A DNA stretch of 5,095 nt, from assembly GCA_947372575.1 (NCBI GenBank), contig CANBUF010000186.1, positions 1-5,095 on the forward strand, given 5' to 3'. Below the pieces are notes generated by a model. That model had not been told where the DNA came from. It saw nothing but the letters and a program-made list of their open reading frames with translations, and searched no databases. Within the stretch, counting starts at the first letter, position 1, and the number at the start of each line of letters is the position of its first letter. Positions 1 to 5,095 of this stretch are shown here, in pieces. Made by a program: the position numbers and the translations under genes. Source of the DNA: Alcaligenaceae bacterium (GTDB lineage Bacteria > Pseudomonadota > Gammaproteobacteria > Burkholderiales > Burkholderiaceae).

Positions 1-1452
1 GCAGAAATGAGCTTACTGACCGAGTTATTCACGAGCACCTGCGACTGGCGAATTTCCAGCCTGGGCTGGATGTACACCTTATTCTTTGTGCTACTTGGCT
101 CCTCTGCCGCTATCTGGGGCGGCTGGCTTGAACGAGCAGGCCCCCGTAAAGCGGGTGTGGTCTCGGCCTTGTGCTGGTGTGGTGGCTTAATCATTTCGGC
201 CATTGGCGTGCAGGTGCATCAGCTTTGGATGCTGTGGGTTGGCTCCGGGATTATTGGAGGCGTCGGACTCGGGCTGGGCTACATCTCACCCGTCTCGACA
301 CTGATCAAATGGTTCCCGGATCGTCGCGGCATGGCAACCGGCATGGCGATCATGGGTTTTGGAGGCGGCGCACTGGTCGGCTCACCGCTGGCCGCAGAAC
401 TGATGAAACACTTTGCCTCACCCACGAGCGTAGGCGTTTCACAAACCTTTATCGTCATGGCTGTCATTTACTTTGCCTTCATGATGGCTGGTGCACTCAC
501 CTACCGTATTCCCCCGAGTGGCTGGAAGCCCGAGGGCTGGGTCATCCCTGCCGCACAAGCCAACAATGCAATGATTACGCAAAATCATGTGCATGTCAGC
601 AAGGTCTGGGGCATCCCTCAGTTCTGGCTGATCTGGATGGTGCTGTGCATGAACGTCAGTGCAGGTATTGGCGTGATCGGTATGGCGAGTCCGATGTTGC
701 AGGAAGTATTTGGTGGCAATTTGATTGGCGTAGCCAAGAAATTCGGTGAGCTCGATGCCAAGGAACTTGCCGCAGTTGGACTGATTGCGGCCGGTTTTGC
801 GGCCCTGATTAGTTTGTTTAATATTGGCGGGCGCTTTGTCTGGGCGAGTTTCTCTGACAAACTCGGTCGCAAAATGACTTACGTCGTGTTCTTTGTACTG
901 GGTGGCTTGCTCTACGCGAGCATTCCGCTGAGCGCTGCTGCAGGTAACAAACTCATGTTTGTTGCCGCGGTATGCATCATCCTGAGTATGTATGGCGGTG
1001 GCTTTGCAACCGTGCCCGCCTATCTGGCTGACATTTTCGGCACGCAGATGGTTGGTGCGATTCATGGCCGGTTGCTGACAGCCTGGGCGACAGCCGGAAT
1101 TATTGGCCCAGTTGTAGTGAACTACATGCGCGAGTATCAGATTGGTCTGGGGATTCCACGTGATCAGGTTTATAACCAGACCATGTACATCCTGGTCGGA
1201 TTTTTAGTCATTGGGCTGATTTGCAATCTTGCAGTACGTCCGCTGGCAACAAAATGGTTCATGACACCTGATGAACTTGCCGAAGAAAAAAGGTTGGCCC
1301 ATGACCGTGCTGTTGCCAACGAAGTCGGCAGTGGCACAGGCATAGCCGAAAAAACCCCACTCGTGATCGTGGTTATAGCCTGGCTTGTAGTGGGTATTCC
1401 GTTAGCCTGGGGTGTTTATCGCACACTTGAAAGCGTATTGAAGTTTTTTTAA
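1..1452 (+). CDS. OFA-family (oxalate/formate antiporter) MFS transporter, 5'-truncated by window edge
   Basis: Inner-membrane major-facilitator transporter of the OFA family, which moves small carboxylates such as oxalate and formate. The reading frame is open from base 1 (Ala-Glu before the first Met at 7), and the first visible helix (LGWMYTLFFVLLG) aligns with helix 2 of the family, so helix 1 and the true start lie upstream; Met7 is internal. By eye the fragment holds helices 2-12. The MFS loop 2-3 signature (GWLERAGPRKAG) and its loop 8-9 copy (GGRFVWASFSDKLGRK) are both present, as is the family stretch SPVSTLIKWFPDRRGMATG. A 13th hydrophobic segment (about 1354-1449) follows a charged linker. 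Helix 8 keeps an Arg (codon 832-834), but helix 11 has Trp (1084-1086) where OxlT-like proteins have Lys. It lies 77 bp upstream of fdsG, suggesting a role in formate or oxalate supply. Family is certain; substrate is inferred. Confidence 0.93.
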   Translation, partial: AEMSLLTELFTSTCDWRISSLGWMYTLFFVLLGSSAAIWGGWLERAGPRKAGVVSALCWCGGLIISAIGVQVHQLWMLWVGSGIIGGVGLGLGYISPVSTLIKWFPDRRGMATGMAIMGFGGGALVGSPLAAELMKHFASPTSVGVSQTFIVMAVIYFAFMMAGALTYRIPPSGWKPEGWVIPAAQANNAMITQNHVHVSKVWGIPQFWLIWMVLCMNVSAGIGVIGMASPMLQEVFGGNLIGVAKKFGELDAKELAAVGLIAAGFAALISLFNIGGRFVWASFSDKLGRKMTYVVFFVLGGLLYASIPLSAAAGNKLMFVAAVCIILSMYGGGFATVPAYLADIFGTQMVGAIHGRLLTAWATAGIIGPVVVNYMREYQIGLGIPRDQVYNQTMYILVGFLVIGLICNLAVRPLATKWFMTPDELAEEKRLAHDRAVANEVGSGTGIAEKTPLVIVVIAWLVVGIPLAWGVYRTLESVLKFF

Positions 1453-1458
1453 ATCAAG

Positions 1459-1509
1459 ACACGTCTGAGTCGGCACACTATGCTCGGGCGACCGAGAGAC
1501 GTGTGCCGA
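1459..1509 (+). promoter_or_regulatory. Intergenic dyad with two mutually exclusive folds upstream of fdsG
   Basis: Fold A: TCGGCACAC (1470-1478) pairs perfectly over 9 bp with GTGTGCCGA (1501-1509), enclosing a second hairpin CTCGG (1483-1487) / CCGAG (1492-1496) with a GCGA loop, which is of the GNRA type. Fold B: ACACGTCT (1459-1466) pairs over 8 bp with AGACGTGT (1497-1504), and TCGG (1470-1473) pairs with CCGA (1492-1495). The folds share bases and cannot coexist. The element ends 7 nt before the fdsG Shine-Dalgarno (1517-1522). Only three Ts follow, so it is not a standard intrinsic terminator. It could be an mRNA-processing or translation-control structure, or a DNA operator for a regulator of the operon. 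The pairing is seen; the function is inference. Confidence 0.5.
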
Positions 1510-1516
1510 TTTGACG

Positions 1517-1522
1517 ATAGGA
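1517..1522 (+). promoter_or_regulatory. Ribosome binding site of fdsG
   Basis: ATAGGA with an AGGA core ends 7 nt before the ATG at 1530. It supports that start over the next in-frame ATG at 1569, which would remove part of the N-terminal helical region of the NuoE-like protein. Confidence 0.7.
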
Positions 1523-1529
1523 CTCACCG

Positions 1530-2021
1530 ATGAATGCTGCTATCACCACGCTTGAACCCGATGCACAGATGCGTCTGCATGAAATACTGACTCGACACGA
1601 AGGCTCGGCCACAAACTTGTTACCTATACTCCACGATATTCAAGAGGTCATGGGTTACGTCCCCTCCGATGCTGTGCCTGAAATTGCACGCGCGCTGAAC
1701 TTGTCGCGCGCAGAAGTTCACGGCGTGATCACCTATTACCATCACTTTCGTCAGGCTCCAGCAGGCAAGCACGTTATTCAAATTTGTCGCGCCGAATCCT
1801 GTCAGTCCATGGGCGCTGAAAAACTGCTCGCACACGCGCAGCAGCATCTTGGATGCGCGATGCACGGCACAACGACTGACGGCTGTTTCACACTTGAGGC
1901 GGCCTACTGTCTGGGTCTCTGTGCCTCATCGCCTGCCCTCACGATTGACGAAGAGGTCCACGCCCGCATGACACCAGAAACCTTTGATGCACTCGTCGCT
2001 GAACTCAGGAGTCAAGCATGA
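1530..2021 (+). CDS. fdsG: NAD-dependent formate dehydrogenase gamma subunit (NuoE-like, [2Fe-2S])
   Basis: Small electron-transfer subunit of cytoplasmic formate dehydrogenase FdsABG, homologous to NuoE of complex I. The 163-residue length is normal for the family. An N-terminal helical region (about residues 10-75, with LLPILHDIQEVMGYVP and VHGVITYYHHF, both typical of NuoE proteins) precedes a thioredoxin-like domain (about 80-160). The four [2Fe-2S] ligands are Cys86 and Cys91 (CRAESC) and Cys127 and Cys131 (CLGLC). Two other cysteines, 109 and 119, are not expected ligands. Known role in the family: FdsG docks on FdsB and its cluster lies close to the FMN. The stop codon overlaps the fdsB start as ATGA, so FdsG and FdsB are probably made by coupled translation in matched amounts. 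A hydrogenase HoxE or a complex I NuoE is excluded by the fdsB and fdsA genes that follow. Confidence 0.96.
   Translation: MNAAITTLEPDAQMRLHEILTRHEGSATNLLPILHDIQEVMGYVPSDAVPEIARALNLSRAEVHGVITYYHHFRQAPAGKHVIQICRAESCQSMGAEKLLAHAQQHLGCAMHGTTTDGCFTLEAAYCLGLCASSPALTIDEEVHARMTPETFDALVAELRSQA
2007..2011 (+). promoter_or_regulatory. Ribosome binding site of fdsB inside the end of fdsG
   Basis: AGGAG lies 6 nt before the ATG at 2018, within the last codons of fdsG. Together with the ATGA stop/start overlap (2018-2021), it allows both re-initiation by ribosomes finishing fdsG and independent initiation. Confidence 0.75.
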
Positions 2022-3553
2022 GCACCACCATTTATGTTCCTCGTGACTCTGCTGCACTCGCCGTTGGCGCTGACCGTGTCGCACAAAAAATTGCCCAAGA
2101 AGCTGAAAAGCGCGGGCAAACTGTCACGATCGTGCGCAACAGTTCGCGCGGTATGTTCTGGCTTGAGCCATTGATTGAAATCGCGACGCCTGCTGGACGC
2201 GTCGCCTATGGCCCAGTGACACCAGCGGATGTTGCGAGCTTGTTTGACGCAGGTCTGCTCGAGGGCAGCGCTCATGCACTTGGCCACGGTTTAACAGAAG
2301 AAATCCCCTACCTTAAAAATCAGGAACGCCTGACCTTTGCACGCATGGGCATCACCGATCCTGTATCGCTGGATGACTATGAAAACCATCATGGGTTTGA
2401 GGGCTTGCGTAAAGCGCTCGGGATGTCTGCGGTAGAGATTGTTCAGGAAGTCCTTGACTCAGGGTTACGTGGCCGTGGTGGTGCAGCGTTTCCTGCAGGG
2501 ATTAAATGGAAAACCGTCCTAAATACCCCCGCAAACCAAAAGTACATTGTCTGCAATGCGGACGAAGGCGACTCAGGCACATTTTCTGATCGGATGACGA
2601 TGGAAGGTGATCCCTTCATGCTGATTGAAGGCATGACCATTGCGGGTCTGGCGGTCGGTGCGACCCAGGGCTTCATTTATGTGCGCTCCGAATATCCCCA
2701 CGCAATCGCAGCGCTCAATCAAGCGATTGCCATCGCCGAATTGGCAGGCTATCTGGGCAACAACATTCTGGACTCGGGTAAAGCCTTTTTGCTCCAAGTG
2801 CGCAAAGCCGCGGGCTCGTATGTTTGTGGTGAAGAAACAGCACTGCTCGAAAGCATCGAAGGTCGTCGCGGCATTGTGCGAGCCAAGCCTCCCCTGCCTG
2901 CAATAGAAGGACTCTTTGGACTTCCGACTGTCATCAATAACGTGATCACGCTCGCCAGCGTGCCAATTATTCTGGCAAAAGGCGCAGCAGCCTATAAGAG
3001 CTATGGCATGGGACGCTCACTGGGTACCCTGCCCTTTCAGCTGGCGGGCAATATCAAACAAGGTGGTCTGGTTGAAAAGGCCTTTGGATTGACGTTGCGC
3101 GACCTGGTATTTGAATTTGGTGGTGGTTCAAGATCCGGACGTCCGATCAAAGCGATCCAGGTTGGTGGACCGCTGGGGACCTACATCCCTGAATCCCAAT
3201 GGGACTTACCCCTGGACTATGAGGCCTATCTTGCCATCGGTGGCACACTTGGCCATGGCGGCGTTGTGGTGCATGACGATACGACCAATATGTCGGTGCT
3301 TGCACGTTATGCCATGGAATTCTGTGCGCTGGAGTCGTGTGGCAAATGCACACCCTGTCGAATTGGTTCGACGCGCGGTGTCGAAGTGATCGACAAAATC
3401 ACCTCAAATACAAACCGTGAGCAGCAGGTCGTCTTGCTGCGTGACCTATGCAATACGATGACCTACGGGTCACTCTGTGCAATGGGAGGCATGACGCCTA
3501 ATCCCGTGCTTTCCGCACTCAATCACTTCCCTGAAGACTTTGGTATTGCCTGA
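2018..3553 (+). CDS. fdsB: NAD-dependent formate dehydrogenase beta subunit (NuoF-like, FMN, NADH site, [4Fe-4S])
   Basis: Diaphorase subunit that takes electrons from FdsA and reduces NAD+ to NADH at FMN. Length is 511 residues, usual for FdsB. Residues 1 to about 120 form an N-terminal extension absent from NuoF, of the type related to the thioredoxin-like NuoE fold; it contains no cysteine (the first is Cys179), so it cannot hold a cysteine-ligated cluster. The NuoF core follows: glycine-rich nucleotide loop GRGGAAFPAG (152-161), FMN-region motif NADEGDSGTFSDR (180-192), YVCGEETALLESIEGRRG (268-285), and an SLBB-like segment (about 335-395). The C-terminal [4Fe-4S] site has Cys441, Cys444 and Cys447 (ESCGKCTPCRIG) and Cys487 (GSLCAMGG). 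All expected ligands are present and the frame is intact. It overlaps fdsG by 4 bp and is followed 46 bp later by fdsA. HoxF is similar but is followed by other genes. Confidence 0.96.
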   Translation: MSTTIYVPRDSAALAVGADRVAQKIAQEAEKRGQTVTIVRNSSRGMFWLEPLIEIATPAGRVAYGPVTPADVASLFDAGLLEGSAHALGHGLTEEIPYLKNQERLTFARMGITDPVSLDDYENHHGFEGLRKALGMSAVEIVQEVLDSGLRGRGGAAFPAGIKWKTVLNTPANQKYIVCNADEGDSGTFSDRMTMEGDPFMLIEGMTIAGLAVGATQGFIYVRSEYPHAIAALNQAIAIAELAGYLGNNILDSGKAFLLQVRKAAGSYVCGEETALLESIEGRRGIVRAKPPLPAIEGLFGLPTVINNVITLASVPIILAKGAAAYKSYGMGRSLGTLPFQLAGNIKQGGLVEKAFGLTLRDLVFEFGGGSRSGRPIKAIQVGGPLGTYIPESQWDLPLDYEAYLAIGGTLGHGGVVVHDDTTNMSVLARYAMEFCALESCGKCTPCRIGSTRGVEVIDKITSNTNREQQVVLLRDLCNTMTYGSLCAMGGMTPNPVLSALNHFPEDFGIA

Positions 3554-3554
3554 A

Positions 3555-3572
3555 CTGATTGCTTGCGATCAG
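3555..3572 (+). other. Small intercistronic hairpin between fdsB and fdsA
   Basis: CTGATTG (3555-3561) pairs with CGATCAG (3566-3572), with one G-T wobble, around the loop CTTG; this is the known stable CUUG tetraloop closed by G-C. It starts 1 nt after the fdsB stop and no T-run follows, so it is not a terminator. It may protect the fdsGB message end or tune fdsA expression. The fold is seen; the role is a guess. Confidence 0.4.
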
Positions 3573-3587
3573 ACACACTTGCCATAT

Positions 3588-3592
3588 AAGGA
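3588..3592 (+). promoter_or_regulatory. Ribosome binding site of fdsA
   Basis: AAGGA ends 7 nt before the ATG at 3600. This supports that start over the in-frame ATG at 3663 (Met22), which would begin directly at the ferredoxin-like domain and has no comparable site in front of it. Confidence 0.75.
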
Positions 3593-3599
3593 CAGCATC

Positions 3600-5095
3600 A
3601 TGCTTGAGCAAATCGTACAAAGAGAAAGAGATTTTGGTACTCCTGCAAGTCAAGCCACACAAATGGTGGCGCTGACAATTGACGGCTGCGAAGTGACCGT
3701 CCCTGCGGGTACCTCACTCATGCGGGCCGCGATGATGGCCGGCACACAGATACCAAAGCTTTGTGCCACAGACAGCCTCGAGCCCTTTGGTTCATGCCGT
3801 CTGTGCCTCGTCGAAATCGATGGTCGTAAAGGCTTTCCTGCCTCATGCACGACGCCCGCCGAAGCCGGAATGAACGTTCGCACACAAACGCCAAAACTGC
3901 AGGAATTACGCCTTGGGGTCATGGAGCTTTACATCTCTGATCATCCGCTCGATTGCCTGACCTGTGCGGCCAATGGTGACTGTGAATTACAAGACATGGC
4001 GGGTGTCACGGGTCTACGCAACGTGCGCTATGGCATGGATGGCGCTAACCATCTTGATAGTGCAAAGGATGAGTCCAATCCTTACTTTACATACGATGCG
4101 TCGAAATGCATTGTCTGCAATCGCTGCGTGCGCGCCTGCGAAGAAACGCAAGGTACGTTCGCACTGACCATCAGTGGACGCGGTTTTGATTCTCGCGTGT
4201 CGCCCGGCCAAAACGAGCCTTTCATGGAGTCCGAGTGCGTCAGCTGCGGCGCCTGTGTCTCAGCGTGCCCAACAGCCACATTGCAAGAGAAATCCATAAT
4301 CTGGCTGGGTCAGCCCGAGCACAGCATCATCACGACCTGCGCCTATTGTGGCGTAGGCTGTGGCTTCAAAGCCGAAATGAAAGGCAATGAAGTCGTGCGC
4401 ATGACGCCCTGGAAGGATGGTAAAGCCAACGAAGGGCATTCCTGTGTGAAGGGTCGTTTTGCCTGGGGCTATGCGACACACAAGGATCGCATCACCACCC
4501 CCATGATTCGCAAGAGCATTAAGGATCCCTGGCAAGAAGTCAGCTGGGAAGAAGCGATCGGCTATGCTGCGAGTGAGTTCAAGCGTATACAGGCGACCTA
4601 TGGCCGGGACTCGATTGGAGGCATCACCTCGTCGCGCTGCACCAACGAAGAAACTTACCTCGTCCAAAAACTGGTTCGGGCAGCCTTTGGCAATAACAAC
4701 GTAGACACCTGCGCGCGCGTGTGTCATTCCCCCACCGGCTATGGACTGGGTCAGACCCTGGGCACATCGGCCGGTACACAAACCTTTAAATCCGTAGAAA
4801 AAGCCGATGTGATTCTGGTGATGGGTGCGAACCCGACTGATGGCCACCCCGTATTTGCCTCCCGGATGAAGCGTCGTCTGCGTCAAGGCGCACGCCTGAT
4901 CGTGATCGATCCAAGACGTATCGATATCGTCAAGTCACCACATATCAAAGCAGATTTTCATCTGGCTCTTAAACCAGGCACGAACGTTGCCATGGTGACT
5001 GCGCTGGCGCACGTGATCGTGACCGAAGGTCTGATGGATGCCGCCTATATTGCCGAGCGCTGCGAGGATAAATCCTTTGGGCAATGGCGTGACTT
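3600..5095 (+). CDS. fdsA: NAD-dependent formate dehydrogenase alpha subunit (Mo-bis-MGD catalytic subunit), 3'-truncated by window edge
   Basis: Catalytic subunit that oxidises formate to CO2 in the cytoplasm. The frame is open from the ATG at 3600 to the last base (498 codons); the family is about 950 residues, so roughly half is present. Domains: a 21-residue N-terminal tail; [2Fe-2S] ferredoxin-like domain with Cys55, Cys66, Cys69 and Cys83; His-ligated [4Fe-4S] site with His115, Cys119, Cys122 and Cys128; two ferredoxin-type [4Fe-4S] sites formed from CIVCNRCVRAC (170-180) and CVSCGACVSACP (213-224); then the molybdopterin domain with a [4Fe-4S] at Cys247, Cys250, Cys254 and Cys282. The molybdenum ligand is Cys375, with the catalytic His376 beside it (VCHSPTG); the codon is TGT, not a selenocysteine TGA. 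MGANPTDGHPVF (408-419) is a typical cofactor-binding stretch. The N-terminal cluster set resembles NuoG and matches an NAD-linked enzyme rather than membrane or hydrogenlyase types. The catalytic Arg and the C-terminal MGD-binding domain would lie beyond the window. Confidence 0.96.
   Translation, partial: MLEQIVQRERDFGTPASQATQMVALTIDGCEVTVPAGTSLMRAAMMAGTQIPKLCATDSLEPFGSCRLCLVEIDGRKGFPASCTTPAEAGMNVRTQTPKLQELRLGVMELYISDHPLDCLTCAANGDCELQDMAGVTGLRNVRYGMDGANHLDSAKDESNPYFTYDASKCIVCNRCVRACEETQGTFALTISGRGFDSRVSPGQNEPFMESECVSCGACVSACPTATLQEKSIIWLGQPEHSIITTCAYCGVGCGFKAEMKGNEVVRMTPWKDGKANEGHSCVKGRFAWGYATHKDRITTPMIRKSIKDPWQEVSWEEAIGYAASEFKRIQATYGRDSIGGITSSRCTNEETYLVQKLVRAAFGNNNVDTCARVCHSPTGYGLGQTLGTSAGTQTFKSVEKADVILVMGANPTDGHPVFASRMKRRLRQGARLIVIDPRRIDIVKSPHIKADFHLALKPGTNVAMVTALAHVIVTEGLMDAAYIAERCEDKSFGQWRD

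Noticed and set aside
7..9. ATG at 7 as the true start of the transporter
   Set aside because: The frame is open back to base 1, no ribosome binding site is visible, and helix 1 of the OFA fold would be missing; the start lies upstream of the window.
171..1065. Long open frames overlapping the transporter (192 codons at 171-749 on +, 208 codons at 439-1065 on -)
   Set aside because: Their translations are rich in Arg, His, Cys and Trp with no recognisable domain, and they lie wholly inside the clear transporter gene; they are shadows.
1444..1450. T-run at the end of the transporter gene as an intrinsic terminator
   Set aside because: No stable GC-rich hairpin precedes it; the run lies in the final Phe-Phe codons and the stop codon.
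1427..1455. Possible sigma-70 promoter TTGAAA - 17 bp - TAAATC before fdsG
   Set aside because: The -35 looks acceptable but the -10 matches only three of six consensus bases and the region is the coding end of the transporter; too weak to annotate.
1470..1512. Intrinsic terminator between the transporter and fdsG
   Set aside because: The 9-bp stem is strong, but only three Ts follow on the + strand and no T-run follows on the - strand; it is listed as a regulatory dyad instead.
4722..4724. Selenocysteine at the FdsA active site
   Set aside because: The codon is TGT (Cys), not TGA, and no in-frame TGA occurs in fdsA within the window.
4260..4886. 208-codon open frame on the minus strand inside fdsA
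   Set aside because: It is antisense to the conserved molybdopterin domain, its product has no recognisable family motif, and fdsA coding is unambiguous here.

Overview
The window carries the 3' part of a major-facilitator transporter gene followed by the first three genes of a soluble NAD+-dependent formate dehydrogenase operon, all on the + strand: OFA-family (oxalate/formate antiporter) transporter (1-1452, 5' end outside the window), fdsG (1530-2021), fdsB (2018-3553) and fdsA (3600-5095, 3' end outside the window). Gene order, the cofactor motifs and the protein sequences match the molybdenum/bis-MGD FdsGBA(CD) enzyme of beta- and alphaproteobacteria. Moderate GC content and the general look of the proteins suggest a member of the Burkholderiales (Alcaligenaceae- or Oxalobacteraceae-like), but this is an inference and no species can be named.

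Layout. Positions 1-1452 encode transmembrane helices 2 to 12 of the transporter plus an extra, 13th hydrophobic helix at its C-terminus. Positions 1453-1529 are a short intergenic stretch with a dyad that can fold in two mutually exclusive ways just ahead of the fdsG ribosome binding site. fdsG and fdsB overlap by ATGA (translational coupling). fdsB and fdsA are separated by 46 bp holding a small hairpin with a CUUG loop and the fdsA ribosome binding site. fdsA is open to the end of the window and contains all of its iron-sulfur cluster ligands and the molybdenum-ligand cysteine (Cys375). No gene-free stretch exceeds 80 bp, and no tRNA, rRNA, mobile element, CRISPR array or long repeat was seen.

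How the genes work together. FdsA oxidises formate to CO2 at a molybdenum centre and passes electrons through its iron-sulfur chain to FdsB, where FMN reduces NAD+ to NADH; FdsG supplies an additional [2Fe-2S] cluster next to FdsB. The upstream OFA transporter plausibly moves formate, oxalate or another small carboxylate across the inner membrane, so the locus reads as formate (possibly oxalate-derived formate) uptake and oxidation. fdsC and fdsD, the usual maturation genes, would be expected downstream of the window.

I found no convincing evidence of a novel system. The points most worth a second look are the alternative RNA/DNA folds before fdsG, the fused C-terminal helix on the transporter, and the apparent absence of the OxlT-type lysine in helix 11 of the transporter.
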